Source: Erysipelotrichaceae bacterium (GTDB lineage Bacteria; Bacillota_I; Bacilli_A; Erysipelotrichales; Erysipelotrichaceae). From it: a stretch of 64,000 nt of DNA. The stretch spans positions 1-64,000 of the forward strand of contig JAFQZR010000005.1 in NCBI GenBank assembly GCA_017405785.1, read 5' to 3'. Under the pieces are notes generated by a model that had not been told where the DNA came from, did not search any database, and worked only from the letters and a program-made list of their open reading frames with translations. Position 1 is the first letter of the stretch. Each line of letters begins with the position of its first letter. Positions 44,671 to 55,410 of the stretch are shown in pieces. Made by a program: the position numbers and the translations under genes.

Positions 44671-45432
44671 TTACTTTTTAATGTTTATTGTGATGGTATA
44701 GGTATCTTCGTTTTCACTTTCCTGCATCTCGACAGGAACATTGACTTCCTTGAGGCTGTTTACAGCCTTCTTGATGGTATTGACAGCGATTCTGGTGCTG
44801 ATACCGAAGCACTTGGCATCTGTCTTCTTTGGCTTTTCCTTAAAGGATCTTTCGATAAGTTTCTCGGTTTCCTTAACGGTAAGGTCTTTTTCTCTGACCT
44901 TCTCTAGTACCTGGATCTGCTGTTCATTACTTAGTTTTAACATGGCACGGCCGTGTCTTTCAGTAATCTGACGGCTGTTGATGGCCTGCTGAACTTCTTC
45001 ACACAGATTCAGTAATCTTATCTTATTGGCGATAAAGGGCTGGCTTTTGCCCAGTCTTTCAGCCAGCTGTTCCTGAGTGGAGTCAGACATGCGTAATAAC
45101 TGACGGTAGGCATTGGCTTCTTCAATGGCTGACAGGTCATCACGCTGCAGGTTCTCAATTAAGGCCAGTCGGGCCATCCGCTGTTCATCAGCATCCATTA
45201 TGACACATGGGGCTGCATACCACTGCAGCTGCTGAAGAGCTCTGTATCTTCTTTCTCCGGCGATGATCTCATAGTTAAAATCATCCTTCTGCCTGACGGT
45301 GATAGGCTGAATGACGCCGTTAAGATGAATGGACATGGCCAGTTCATTAAGGCTCTGCTCATCAAAGTTAACACGAGGCTGATAAGGATTTGAGTGGATC
45401 TGTGAGAGTGGAATGTATCTTACTTCGGACAT
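44671..45432 (-). CDS. noc: Noc-like nucleoid occlusion protein (ParB paralogue) lacking the N-terminal membrane helix
   Basis: 253 residues. The ParB-type N-domain (NPYQPRVNFDEQ, IIAGERRYRALQQ, ENLQRDDLSAIEEANAY) and an HTH (TQEQLAERLGKSQPFIANKIRLL) are intact, and it sits where noc lies in Bacillus, after rsmG. Bacillus Noc has about 35 extra N-terminal residues carrying an amphipathic membrane-targeting helix; here the protein begins MSEVRYIPLSQIHSNPYQPR, directly at the ParB fold. It may therefore bind DNA and CTP without tethering to the membrane as Bacillus Noc does. It could equally be called a second ParB. Confidence 0.85.
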   Translation of the reverse strand: MSEVRYIPLSQIHSNPYQPRVNFDEQSLNELAMSIHLNGVIQPITVRQKDDFNYEIIAGERRYRALQQLQWYAAPCVIMDADEQRMARLALIENLQRDDLSAIEEANAYRQLLRMSDSTQEQLAERLGKSQPFIANKIRLLNLCEEVQQAINSRQITERHGRAMLKLSNEQQIQVLEKVREKDLTVKETEKLIERSFKEKPKKTDAKCFGISTRIAVNTIKKAVNSLKEVNVPVEMQESENEDTYTITINIKK

Positions 45433-45445
45433 TATTTATCCTTTC

Positions 45446-46135
45446 TTATAACGGTTTCTTTTTGATCAGGGCATAGCGGCGCGGATAACCTGCCGGTGTT
45501 TCCTTGATCTTTTCTATGTCGATGATGTATCTTTCGCTTTCATCCGGTAACATGAGGTGAGCATTATCATAAAGCTTTCCTCCCAGTTTGCGGATGGCGT
45601 TTTCAGCTTCCTTCAGTTCTTCAGGGCCCTGAGAACCCTTCATGGCGATGAAGTGGCCGTTTACTTCCGTTAACGGCAGACACAGTTCGCTCAGAATATT
45701 GAGACGGGATACGGCACGGGCTGTTGTATAGGTAAACTTTCTGTCTCTGTATTCTTCCCGGCGGCAGTTAAGTACTTCGATGTTTTTCAGTTTGAGTTGG
45801 TTAATGGCTTCCTGCAGGAAAATGCATTTCTTGCCGGTCGGTTCCATCAGATAAACATGCAGCTGCGGATAGACGATTTCCAGAACAATGCCCGGGAATC
45901 CCGCACCGGTACCGATATCACATAATGTGTCTTCCTCTTTGAAGTCTCTTTTCAGTAACAGACAGTCATAGAAGTGTCTTATGAAAATGCCGTCTCTGTC
46001 GGTAATGGCGGTCAGATTGAACTTCTGATTCCACTCGACTAACAAATCAGCATATAAATCAAACTGAGCGAGCTGCTCAGGTGTTAATTCCATATCGATC
46101 TGTTTCAGCAGTGTTACAAATTCTTCGTTCACCAT
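45446..46135 (-). CDS. rsmG: 16S rRNA (guanine527-N7) methyltransferase
   Basis: 229 residues. It methylates G527 of 16S rRNA using SAM; loss gives low-level streptomycin resistance in other bacteria. YADLLVEWNQKFNLTAITDRDGIFIRHFYDCL and the SAM-binding DIGTGAGFPGIVL (near 89) are diagnostic, as is TARAVSRLNILSELCLPL. There is no ribosome binding site; a TGATATAAT promoter lies seven bases upstream of ATG, so the message is probably leaderless. mnmE and mnmG, usual upstream partners, are absent: the divergent tldD-like gene is next. Confidence 0.95.
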   Translation of the reverse strand: MVNEEFVTLLKQIDMELTPEQLAQFDLYADLLVEWNQKFNLTAITDRDGIFIRHFYDCLLLKRDFKEEDTLCDIGTGAGFPGIVLEIVYPQLHVYLMEPTGKKCIFLQEAINQLKLKNIEVLNCRREEYRDRKFTYTTARAVSRLNILSELCLPLTEVNGHFIAMKGSQGPEELKEAENAIRKLGGKLYDNAHLMLPDESERYIIDIEKIKETPAGYPRRYALIKKKPL

Positions 46136-46142
46136 ATATTTA

Positions 46143-46151
46143 ATTATATCA
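46143..46151 (-). promoter_or_regulatory. Extended -10 promoter for rsmG, predicting a leaderless message
   Basis: TGATATAAT on the minus strand; only seven bases separate it from the rsmG start codon at 46135. Confidence 0.5.
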
Positions 46152-46241
46152 TATATACACTGAAGTTTTATCGGCAGCCGGTATAAAAAACTACAGGAAG
46201 ATAGCTAATTGATGTAGAATGTTTACAGGAGGATTTTTCTT

Positions 46242-47660
46242 ATGATTGAAGCTAAACAGTCAGAATTCCTGCTTGGCTGCAGGGATAAGCTCAAAGAACT
46301 TATCGCAATTCTGGACCGTGACTTTGAATATGCTTCTGTTCTGGCAACGGATGTAACCGGATTGACTTATTCAGTCAACCAGAAAACAACATCTGTCAGT
46401 CAGCTCAGAGATTCTGAACGCGGTTTCGTGGTCAGAGTATATAAGGATGGGGGATACAGCGAATACTCATTCAATGAGATCGGTGATGTACACACACTGG
46501 CTGACAAGATCAGAAACAATCTGTTAAATCAGAGCCGGATCTTAAAGAATGCTGCCAAGCTTGATACACCTCTGCTTCATGAAGAAGCCGTCACCAGGGA
46601 ATTTGCCGGTGAGGTCAGTGAAGAGTTCTATGAACCAGACAATCAGATGATCCTGGGTAAACTGAAAAGGCTTTCCGATAAGGGTGCCAGCTATGACGGG
46701 GTTATCAACTGTTCCGTCACCTATAACATGAAACTCATCAACAAGATGTTCATTTCCCGCAATAAGAATCTCATTCAGGGATGGGGATATTCTCTGGTTT
46801 CCTGTTTCTTTGTGGTCATGAAGGATGAACAGACACAGTACAATTACTTCGGTGAAGAAGGATGGCAAGGCAGTGATATCATCGATAAGCAGTACGAGAG
46901 ATTCGAAGCTGCCTATGATGATGCCGTAGCGATGATCGGAGCCCCTAATATTGAACCGGGTGAATATGAGATCATCTGTACACCGCGGGCTGCCGGGCTG
47001 ATTGCCCATGAGGCTTTCGGACACGGTGTGGAAATGGATATGTTCGTCAAGGACAGGGCCATTGCCAAGCAGCACATGGGTGAGAAACTGGCCAGCACCA
47101 TAACCAACATGTATGACGGCGCTGAAGGTGTTAAGCAGACTGCTTCATATTTCTTTGATGACGAAGGAACCTTGGCACAGAAGACACAGATCATCAGAAA
47201 AGGATATCTGGTATCCGGTATCTGTGATGCCTTAAGCGCAGCCCGCCTGCATGTTCAGCCTACCGGCAATGGCAGGAGGGAATCCTTTGAAAGAAAGGCC
47301 TATACCAGAATGACCAATACCTATTTCGGTACCCAGGCCAATACTCTGGAAGAGATGATCAAAGCTACTCAATACGGTTTCCTGGTTGACGGAGTGGAAT
47401 CAGGCATGGAAGACCCTAAACATTGGGGCATTCAGTGCATGCTGGCCCGTGCCAAGGAGATCAGAAACGGTGTACTGACAGGAAAGGTCTTTACTCCGGT
47501 TGTGTTAACAGGATATGTTCCTGATCTTTTAAGCAACATTTCGATGCTGGGCACGGATATAGGGCTTGAAGGCAGCGGTTATTGCGGTAAGGGTTATAAG
47601 GAATGGGTCGTTGTATCAGACGGTGGTCCGTATTTGAAGACGAAAGTGAGGTTGGGATAA
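46242..47660 (+). CDS. tldD: TldD-type metalloprotease subunit
   Basis: 472 residues. HEAFGH at 256-261, within AAGLIAHEAFGHGVEMD, is the HExxxH zinc motif of TldD, the catalytic half of the TldD-TldE protease that degrades unfolded peptides and matures modified peptides such as microcin B17. The later segment GYCGKGYKEWVVVSDGGPYL is a conserved C-terminal block. CAGGAGGATTTTTCTT precedes ATG. Its stop overlaps the next gene by one base, and that gene encodes the likely TldE half. No peptide precursor gene is nearby. Confidence 0.88.
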   Translation: MIEAKQSEFLLGCRDKLKELIAILDRDFEYASVLATDVTGLTYSVNQKTTSVSQLRDSERGFVVRVYKDGGYSEYSFNEIGDVHTLADKIRNNLLNQSRILKNAAKLDTPLLHEEAVTREFAGEVSEEFYEPDNQMILGKLKRLSDKGASYDGVINCSVTYNMKLINKMFISRNKNLIQGWGYSLVSCFFVVMKDEQTQYNYFGEEGWQGSDIIDKQYERFEAAYDDAVAMIGAPNIEPGEYEIICTPRAAGLIAHEAFGHGVEMDMFVKDRAIAKQHMGEKLASTITNMYDGAEGVKQTASYFFDDEGTLAQKTQIIRKGYLVSGICDALSAARLHVQPTGNGRRESFERKAYTRMTNTYFGTQANTLEEMIKATQYGFLVDGVESGMEDPKHWGIQCMLARAKEIRNGVLTGKVFTPVVLTGYVPDLLSNISMLGTDIGLEGSGYCGKGYKEWVVVSDGGPYLKTKVRLG

Positions 47661-48940
47661 TGGAAAGAATCATCAATATCCTTAAGGAAGCACAGGTAAG
47701 TGATTTCCGTATCATGGAAGTAAAGAAAACATCCCATCAGGCTTTCTTTGTCAGACAGTTCCTGGATCAGCACCGCATAAGCGAGACCGTACATACCACA
47801 CTGGATGTATATATGGATACTGAGGAAAACGGTCAGAAGTTCAGAGGCAGAGCCAGCAAGGAAATATATCCCGGTGAAAGTGATGAAGAAATAAGAAAAG
47901 ATGTTGAACAGCTTAAGCTCAATGCCTCTCTGGCTAAGAACCCTTTCTATGAGATAGTAAAAGATGAGAAATACCGGGAAGAAGAAAAGGATTATGATCT
48001 TATGTCACTGTTAAGTGAAGTTGTTCAGGGTGTACAGAATGTCAGGGACACCGACAGCGAAAAGATCAATTCCTATGAAGTATTCGTAAACGGGTATTAT
48101 TATCATATTGTTAACTCACAGGGAACGGATGTTGCGTTCAACACCATGAATGAAGAGGTTGAAATTGTGATCAACTCTGTTGATGACGGTCATGAAATTG
48201 AGATATATCATGACTCAACCTTTGCGGGTAAGCCTATCAGCGAAATAACCGATGATATTCTGGAAGTCTTCAGAATAGCCAGAGACAGAACCAAAGCTGT
48301 TCCGACTAAGAAGATGATGAATGCCAGAGTACTTCTGTCAGGTGATTTCAATCCTGATTTCTTTGATTATTTCCTGACCAGAACCAACAGCAGATATGTA
48401 TTCTACGGTGAAAGCCAGACCAAGATCGGCGATGACTGTCAGAGGGAAAGTGAAGGCGATAAGATCACACTGAGACTGGTCAGTGAGCTTCCTCATTCCA
48501 GCGACAACATGCCGTATTCAAAAGACGGCAATAAGGCACTGGATCTGACGGTCATAGAAAACGGTATCTATCAGAACTACTGGGGCGATCAGATAACAGG
48601 ATACTATCTGGGAATGGAAAAGATCACTGACGCCAATAACTTTGTTGTTGAACCCGGTACAAAGTCCGTTGCGGAGATGAAGCAGGAACCTTATCTGGAG
48701 ATAATCAAGTTCTCAGATTTCGGCATGGATGGCATTACCGGTAATTTCGGCGGTGAGATCAGACTGGGATATTATTATGACGGTGAAAAGGTGATACCTG
48801 TTACGGGCGGTTCAATTACCTGCAACATGGAAAAGTCACTTAAGCATATTTATCTTTCACAGGAAACAAAGCAGTATGACAACTGCATTGTTCCGTGCAC
48901 AATTGAATTATTCGATGTAAATGTAGCAGGAGAACAGTAA
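47660..48940 (+). CDS. pmbA: TldE/PmbA-type protease partner subunit
   Basis: 426 residues. It has the TldD/PmbA fold but no HExxxH motif, as expected for the non-zinc partner. Matching blocks include VNSQGTDVAFNT, a middle ARVLLSGDF strand and the C-terminal GNFGGEIRLGYYYDGEKVIPVTGGSI. ATG at 47660 (TAATG overlap with tldD) has GAGG upstream; in-frame starts from 47603 lie inside tldD. It is diverged from typical PmbA. Confidence 0.82.
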   Translation: MERIINILKEAQVSDFRIMEVKKTSHQAFFVRQFLDQHRISETVHTTLDVYMDTEENGQKFRGRASKEIYPGESDEEIRKDVEQLKLNASLAKNPFYEIVKDEKYREEEKDYDLMSLLSEVVQGVQNVRDTDSEKINSYEVFVNGYYYHIVNSQGTDVAFNTMNEEVEIVINSVDDGHEIEIYHDSTFAGKPISEITDDILEVFRIARDRTKAVPTKKMMNARVLLSGDFNPDFFDYFLTRTNSRYVFYGESQTKIGDDCQRESEGDKITLRLVSELPHSSDNMPYSKDGNKALDLTVIENGIYQNYWGDQITGYYLGMEKITDANNFVVEPGTKSVAEMKQEPYLEIIKFSDFGMDGITGNFGGEIRLGYYYDGEKVIPVTGGSITCNMEKSLKHIYLSQETKQYDNCIVPCTIELFDVNVAGEQ

Positions 48941-48941
48941 A

Positions 48942-49442
48942 ATGGAAGACATCAGACAGAAAGAATTCAAGGCATTTGGCATGTTCAAGGATCAGTGGGC
49001 TCTGGCCACCGCCGGAACCATTGACAATTTCAACACCTGTACCATCGGATGGGGTTCAATCGGTACCATCTGGACCAGAGCAGCCGGCAATATCGTGACG
49101 ATATATGTCAATCCGGAACGCTATACCTGGGAGTTTCTGATGAACAATGACTATTTCACCGTCAGTTTCTTCCCGGAAGAATACCGTAAAGACCTGCAGT
49201 ATCTGGGTACTCACAGCGGACGTGATGAGGACAAGGTTGCCAAGACCAAACTGACACCGGTAAAAGCCGGGGAAAGTGTAAGTTTCAAGGAGGCCGAACT
49301 GACCTTTGTATGCAAGAAGATCTACGCTGCACAGTTTGACAAAGACAAGATGGATCCGGAAGTCTACCAGGCCGTTTACGGTTACAGAGACTGGATAACC
49401 CATTACGAATTCATCGGCACGGTCGTTGACGTAATCGAATGA
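48942..49442 (+). CDS. Flavin reductase-like FMN-binding split-barrel protein
   Basis: 166 residues. FKAFGMFKDQWALATAGTIDNFNTCTIGWGSIGTIWTRAAGNIVTIYVNPERYT fits the flavin-reductase-like domain (a split barrel binding FMN), with YFTVSFFPEEYRKDLQYLGTHSGRDEDKV as its second half. It may be a flavoredoxin or an FMN-dependent oxidoreductase. The start is one base after pmbA, with AGGAG ten bases upstream, so it ends that operon. A functional link to the protease is not evident. Confidence 0.85.
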   Translation: MEDIRQKEFKAFGMFKDQWALATAGTIDNFNTCTIGWGSIGTIWTRAAGNIVTIYVNPERYTWEFLMNNDYFTVSFFPEEYRKDLQYLGTHSGRDEDKVAKTKLTPVKAGESVSFKEAELTFVCKKIYAAQFDKDKMDPEVYQAVYGYRDWITHYEFIGTVVDVIE

Positions 49443-49450
49443 CAAGAAAT

Positions 49451-50970
<1,520 letters not shown>

Positions 50971-50985
50971 TTAATGATTAGAAAC

Positions 50986-51008
50986 AACCGGTTAACAGCC
51001 GGTTTTTT
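50986..51008 (+). terminator. Terminator after the beta-glucosidase gene
   Basis: AACCGG, seven-base loop, CCGGTT, then TTTTCG. Confidence 0.75.
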
Positions 51009-51119
51009 CGATGGCAAACATCCAAATGATAAATGTAACAGGTAAAATGTTCGGTTTACGTTTTGTAAATATAAATAATGTTATATATGTTATTATGAAG
51101 CTGAAAGATGGAGGGTGTT

Positions 51120-52118
51120 ATGATTAATTTCAACGAAGAGACAATTGTTAAGAATTATGAGTTCATTTACAACCAGAGAGAGACTATTGAAAAAATAGCT
51201 GATGAAGTATGTAAAGAAGGCTTTGACCTGTTATTCTTTACCTCATCAGGCGGTTCAAAGGCTATGATGGAGCCGTTCAATCACTATCTGAACGTCTATA
51301 CAAAACTTCCAACTGACAGCATGGTCTCAGCTGATTTCCTGCTGACCGGTTGTAACAGACTGACTAACAAGAGTGTTGCTTTCCTGACTTCCAAGAGCGG
51401 AGATACCAAGGAAACAATCAAGTGCGCTGAAAAGCTGAAGGAAATGGGTGTTAAGATCGTATCAGTATGCGGTGTTGAAAACAGCAAGCTCGCCTCATTA
51501 TCTGATTACAGCTTCGCTTATCTGGATGGCAGACCTCAGGAACTGGTCTTCTGGTTCATCATCGGCAAGATCATGTTCAACGAAGGCTATTTCCCTGAAT
51601 ATCCTGATTTCGCTGATAACCTGAAGAACTTAGGTAAGGCTTTGGCCAAAGTCAGAATTGCCTGCGATGAAAAGTGCAAAAAATATGCCGCTGATTACGG
51701 TTATGAGCCATACAACATCTGGATCGGTTCCGGCGACTTATGGCCGACAGCCTACTCATATTCAATGTGCGTTCTGGAAGAGTCATTATGGATCAGAACC
51801 AAGTCAGTTACTTCCGCTGAATTCTTCCATGGCACTCTGGAACTGGTAGACAAGGATGTCTGCGTTACGCTGATCTTAGGTGAAGGTGTAACCAGAAGCC
51901 AGGATGAAAGAGTTAAGGAATTCGTCAAGGACTTAAGCGACAAGTTCACCTGCTTCGATACCAAAGACTATGAACTTGAAGGTATCAAGGATGAATACAG
52001 AAAGTATCTTTCACCAATCGTTATGGCAGCCATTCTGCAGAGAATCGGCAAGAACGCTGAAGTTCTGATGGATCATTCTCTGGATATCAGAAGATACTAC
52101 AGAAAGAGCAATTATTAA
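51120..52118 (+). CDS. frlB: SIS-domain fructosamine deglycase (FrlB-like)
   Basis: 332 residues with two SIS sugar-phosphate isomerase domains. FFTSSGGSKAM (near 43) and FLTSKSGDTKETIKCAEKLKE (near 83) are the phosphosugar-binding loops. The whole resembles fructoselysine-6-phosphate deglycase, which splits phosphorylated Amadori products into glucose-6-phosphate and the amine. The next gene encodes an FrlD-like kinase, which supports the call. ATG at 51120 has GGAGGGTGTT upstream. No amino-sugar permease or GntR regulator is in this window, and a GTAAA/TTTAC repeat upstream may be an operator. Confidence 0.8.
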   Translation: MINFNEETIVKNYEFIYNQRETIEKIADEVCKEGFDLLFFTSSGGSKAMMEPFNHYLNVYTKLPTDSMVSADFLLTGCNRLTNKSVAFLTSKSGDTKETIKCAEKLKEMGVKIVSVCGVENSKLASLSDYSFAYLDGRPQELVFWFIIGKIMFNEGYFPEYPDFADNLKNLGKALAKVRIACDEKCKKYAADYGYEPYNIWIGSGDLWPTAYSYSMCVLEESLWIRTKSVTSAEFFHGTLELVDKDVCVTLILGEGVTRSQDERVKEFVKDLSDKFTCFDTKDYELEGIKDEYRKYLSPIVMAAILQRIGKNAEVLMDHSLDIRRYYRKSNY

Positions 52119-52119
52119 G

Positions 52120-52971
52120 ATGAAGAGCGTATGTGTCGGTGACAATGTCATAGATTACTATGTCAACAGTAAAAGGATGTATCCGGGCGGCAACAGCCTG
52201 AATGTATCCGTACATCTGGCCAGACTGGGTAATGAATCAACATATCTGGGAAATATCGGTGACGATAAGATGGCCGGCGTCATCCAGCGTGCTTTGGATG
52301 CCAACAATGTTGATCACAGTGAATGCGTGATCATCGAAGGCGGCACGACCAAGCACTGCAACTATGAGATAATTGACGGAGAGAGAAGATTCGTTAATGT
52401 AGTTACAGGTGACAAGTGGTCCGGACCGATGGATCTGACTCCTGAAAAGATCGAATACATCAAGGGCTTTGACGTAGTTATCTCCAACTGCAACGCCAAG
52501 ATGCAAGATGAGATGAAGAAGATCAGCCGGCTGGATAAGATCTATGTCTATGACTTCGGTGAAAAGGATAAATACCATGTTGAGGAATATCTGAACCTGG
52601 TATGTGACAATATGGATCTGGCAATGTTCTCCTTCCCTCATGTCAGTGAGGAAGTAATTGGGGAATTCGCTAAAAAGATCATGGCTCACGGTGTTGTCAA
52701 TGTACTGGTAACCATGGGTTCTCACGGTCAGTATCTTATCAATGAGAACGGTATCGTTCACGGTGAAGTCAAGTATGTTGAAGCCATTGATACTATGGGA
52801 GCCGGAGACTCCTTCCTGGCAGCCTTTGTCTCTGAGACTTTCAAGCAGGGCTGGGAAAAGGGAGAAGTACTGAGCAGAGAAAAGATTGAGCAGTCATTTG
52901 ATGTCGCTTCATCTTATTCCCGTGATAACTGCCTTAACGGTGGAGGATTCGGATACGAAATACTGCTGTAA
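52120..52971 (+). CDS. frlD: PfkB-family kinase, fructoselysine 6-kinase-like (FrlD)
   Basis: 283 residues of ribokinase fold. GGNSLNVSVHLARLGNESTYLGNIGDD is the first family motif, and DTMGAGDSFLAAF near 230 is the second, with the catalytic Asp. It phosphorylates the Amadori sugar before FrlB cleaves it. The gene begins one base after frlB. Its size and the short N-terminal stretch VCVGDNVIDYYV resemble FrlD. A terminator follows. Paralogous PfkB kinases for other sugars are the main alternative. Confidence 0.82.
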   Translation: MKSVCVGDNVIDYYVNSKRMYPGGNSLNVSVHLARLGNESTYLGNIGDDKMAGVIQRALDANNVDHSECVIIEGGTTKHCNYEIIDGERRFVNVVTGDKWSGPMDLTPEKIEYIKGFDVVISNCNAKMQDEMKKISRLDKIYVYDFGEKDKYHVEEYLNLVCDNMDLAMFSFPHVSEEVIGEFAKKIMAHGVVNVLVTMGSHGQYLINENGIVHGEVKYVEAIDTMGAGDSFLAAFVSETFKQGWEKGEVLSREKIEQSFDVASSYSRDNCLNGGGFGYEILL

Positions 52972-52997
52972 GAAGAATTGACAAAAAAACAAATATT

Positions 52998-53034
52998 AAA
53001 GGGATTTGCCTAAGTAATGAGTAATCCCTTTTTA
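52998..53034 (+). terminator. Terminator of the frlB-frlD unit
   Basis: AAAGGGATT, a 16-base loop, AATCCCTTT, then TTAT. The feoAB promoter lies just beyond. Confidence 0.65.
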
Positions 53035-53040
53035 TTATCT

Positions 53041-53049
53041 GTGGTAAAA
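53041..53049 (+). promoter_or_regulatory. Extended -10 promoter for the feoAB operon
   Basis: TGGTAAAAT, 21 bases before the start at 53071. No iron-box-like palindrome is evident beside it. Confidence 0.4.
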
Positions 53050-53070
53050 TGTTTTTGTGGAGTTAGCATT

Positions 53071-55410
53071 ATGAAACTGAGTGAGATAAAGACAGGACAG
53101 ACTGTTAGAATAACGGAAGTTGGCGGTGAAGGAGCCTTACGTCAGCACTTTTTGGACATGGGTGTCATTCCTGGTGCCGAAGTAACATTAATGAAGCTTG
53201 CACCTATGGGTGATCCGATGGAATTCAGGATCCATGGTTATGAGCTGACTTTAAGAGTGGCTGATGCCGCTGATATCACAGTTGAAGAAATAAAAGAAGT
53301 AAAAGAAAAAGAAAACAGAACCGTTAACTGGGGCAGAACTGAGCACCCTGGTCTGGGTGAGGAAGGCAAATACCATCCAAAGGGATCAGGCAATCCTCTG
53401 CCGGAAGGTGAGACTCTGACATTTGCGCTGGTCGGTAACCAGAACAGCGGCAAGACCACTTTATTCAATCAGTTAACTGGCTCCAATCAGCATGTCGGCA
53501 ACTTCCCTGGTGTTACCGTTGACCGCAAGGACGGTGTCATCAGAGGCCATGAGGACACTCTTATTACTGACCTGCCTGGCATATATTCAATGTCACCGTA
53601 TTCCAGTGAGGAACTGGTATCCCGTGATTTCGTATTAAAGGAAAAACCAAAGGCTATTATAAATATCGTTGATGTCACCAATATTGACCGCAACCTCTAT
53701 CTGACCATGCAGTTACTGGAGATGAAGACTCCGATGGTTGTGGCACTTAATATGATGGATGAAATGACCGGTAACGGCGGTTCCGTCAACATCAACCTGC
53801 TGGAGGAAATGCTGGGAGTACCGGTAGTGGCCATCTCAGCTGCCAAGAATCAGGGTGTTGATGAACTGGTAGCTCATGCCATCCACATTGCGAAATATCA
53901 GGAAATACCTGTTTATCATGATTTCTGTGACAACAGTAAAAACGGCGGTGCCGTACACCGCTGCATTCATGCGGTCATTCACCTGATTGAAGACCATGCG
54001 GTAAGAGCAGGCCTTCCGGTCCGTTTCGCTGCCAGTAAGATCATTGAAGGCGATAACCTGATCCTGGAACAGCTGCAGCTGGATACCAATGAAAAGGAAA
54101 TGCTGGAACACATCGTTCTGCAAATGGAAAAGGAAAGAGGACTGGACCGCAGTGCCGCCATGGCTGAGATGCGTTTCTCCTATATTTATAAAGTTTGCGA
54201 CAGCTGTGTCATAAAGCCTTCGGAAATGAAGGAACATAAGCGCAGTGAAAGAATCGATAACATCCTGACTGGCAAGTATACCGCCCTACCGATGTTTGCG
54301 ATTATCATGGGCCTGGTATTCTATCTGACTTTCGGATTGATCGGACCGTTCTTACAGGATCTGATGGAGCAGGGAATCGATGCTCTGAAGGGTATTGTTG
54401 AAACTCTGATGATTTCAGGTAATGTCAGCGAAGGACTGCAGTCACTGGTGCTGGACGGCATCTTTGAAGGTGTGGGAAGCGTTTTAAGCTTTTTACCTAT
54501 CGTAGTAACCATGTTCTTCTTCCTGTCATTACTGGAAGACAGCGGATATATTGCCCGTGTGGCTTTCTTCATGGATAAGCTGTTAAGAAAAATTGGCTTA
54601 TCAGGACGCAGCATTGTCCCGATGCTGATCGGCTTTGGCTGTACGGTACCGGCAGTAATGTCCACCAGAACTCTGCCAAGTGCTCGTGACCGTAAGATGA
54701 CAGTCTTACTGACACCGTTTATGTCCTGCACGGCCAAGCTTCCTATATACGGGTTCTTTGTGAATGCCTTCTTCCCGGGTTCGGGCTGGTGGATCATTAC
54801 TTTACTTTATCTGCTGGGAATCGTCATGGGAGTTTTAATGGCTCTGTTATTTAAGAATACCTTATTCCAGGGTGAAGCCGTTCCGTTTGTCATGGAGCTG
54901 CCTAACTACCGCATGCCTAGTCCGAAGAGCGTCATGTTACTGTTATGGGAAAAGGCTAAGGATTTCTTACAGAGAGCCTTCTCTGTCATACTGATCGCCA
55001 CTATCGTTGTCTGGTTCTTACAGAGCTTTGACTTCGGTTTCAACCTGGTATCTGATCCTCATGACAGCATCCTGGCTGTGATTGCCGGTTTAGTTGCTCC
55101 GGTAATGCAACCTTTAGGCTTAGGTGACTGGAGGATCGTTGTTTCACTGGTTTGCGGCTTTATGGCTAAGGAAAGTGTTGTCTCAACCATGGAGATGCTG
55201 TTTGCACCGGCAGGAGTTGCTCAGGCCATATCTTCTGCTACTGCTGCCTGCATCCTGGTATTCTCTCTTCTGTATACACCTTGTGTGGCTGCCATTGCGG
55301 CTATCAGAAGAGAACTTGGCCGTAAGTGGGCACTGTATGTCGTATTATGGCAATGCGGCATAGCCTGGATAATAACGCTTGTGGTAAAGCTTCTGGGGGT
55401 AGGGGCATGA
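53071..55410 (+). CDS. feoB: Ferrous iron transporter, FeoA-FeoB fusion
   Basis: 779 residues. Residues 1-75 form a FeoA SH3-like domain (MKLSEIKTGQTVRITEVGGEG, then EFRIHGYELTLR). The G protein domain follows with GNQNSGKTTLFN (122-133), DLPGIYS and NMMD. From about 395, eight or more helices form the Fe2+ channel with two GATE domains (including GFGCTVPAVMSTRTL and CTAKLPIYGFF). FeoA and FeoB are separate genes in most bacteria. ATG at 53071 has GGAG upstream. It starts a dense run: the small Feo gene overlaps its end and the J-TPR gene overlaps that. Confidence 0.94.
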   Translation: MKLSEIKTGQTVRITEVGGEGALRQHFLDMGVIPGAEVTLMKLAPMGDPMEFRIHGYELTLRVADAADITVEEIKEVKEKENRTVNWGRTEHPGLGEEGKYHPKGSGNPLPEGETLTFALVGNQNSGKTTLFNQLTGSNQHVGNFPGVTVDRKDGVIRGHEDTLITDLPGIYSMSPYSSEELVSRDFVLKEKPKAIINIVDVTNIDRNLYLTMQLLEMKTPMVVALNMMDEMTGNGGSVNINLLEEMLGVPVVAISAAKNQGVDELVAHAIHIAKYQEIPVYHDFCDNSKNGGAVHRCIHAVIHLIEDHAVRAGLPVRFAASKIIEGDNLILEQLQLDTNEKEMLEHIVLQMEKERGLDRSAAMAEMRFSYIYKVCDSCVIKPSEMKEHKRSERIDNILTGKYTALPMFAIIMGLVFYLTFGLIGPFLQDLMEQGIDALKGIVETLMISGNVSEGLQSLVLDGIFEGVGSVLSFLPIVVTMFFFLSLLEDSGYIARVAFFMDKLLRKIGLSGRSIVPMLIGFGCTVPAVMSTRTLPSARDRKMTVLLTPFMSCTAKLPIYGFFVNAFFPGSGWWIITLLYLLGIVMGVLMALLFKNTLFQGEAVPFVMELPNYRMPSPKSVMLLLWEKAKDFLQRAFSVILIATIVVWFLQSFDFGFNLVSDPHDSILAVIAGLVAPVMQPLGLGDWRIVVSLVCGFMAKESVVSTMEMLFAPAGVAQAISSATAACILVFSLLYTPCVAAIAAIRRELGRKWALYVVLWQCGIAWIITLVVKLLGVGA

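Noticed and set aside
42972-46135. parS or Noc-binding palindromes near the par genes
   Set aside because: I looked for TGTTTCACGTGAAACA-like and ATTTCCCGGGAAAT-like sites by eye and found no convincing match. A pattern search allowing two mismatches would be decisive.
53035-53070. A Fur box or riboswitch ahead of feoAB
   Set aside because: The leader is under 40 bases and has no extended palindrome, so neither is supported.
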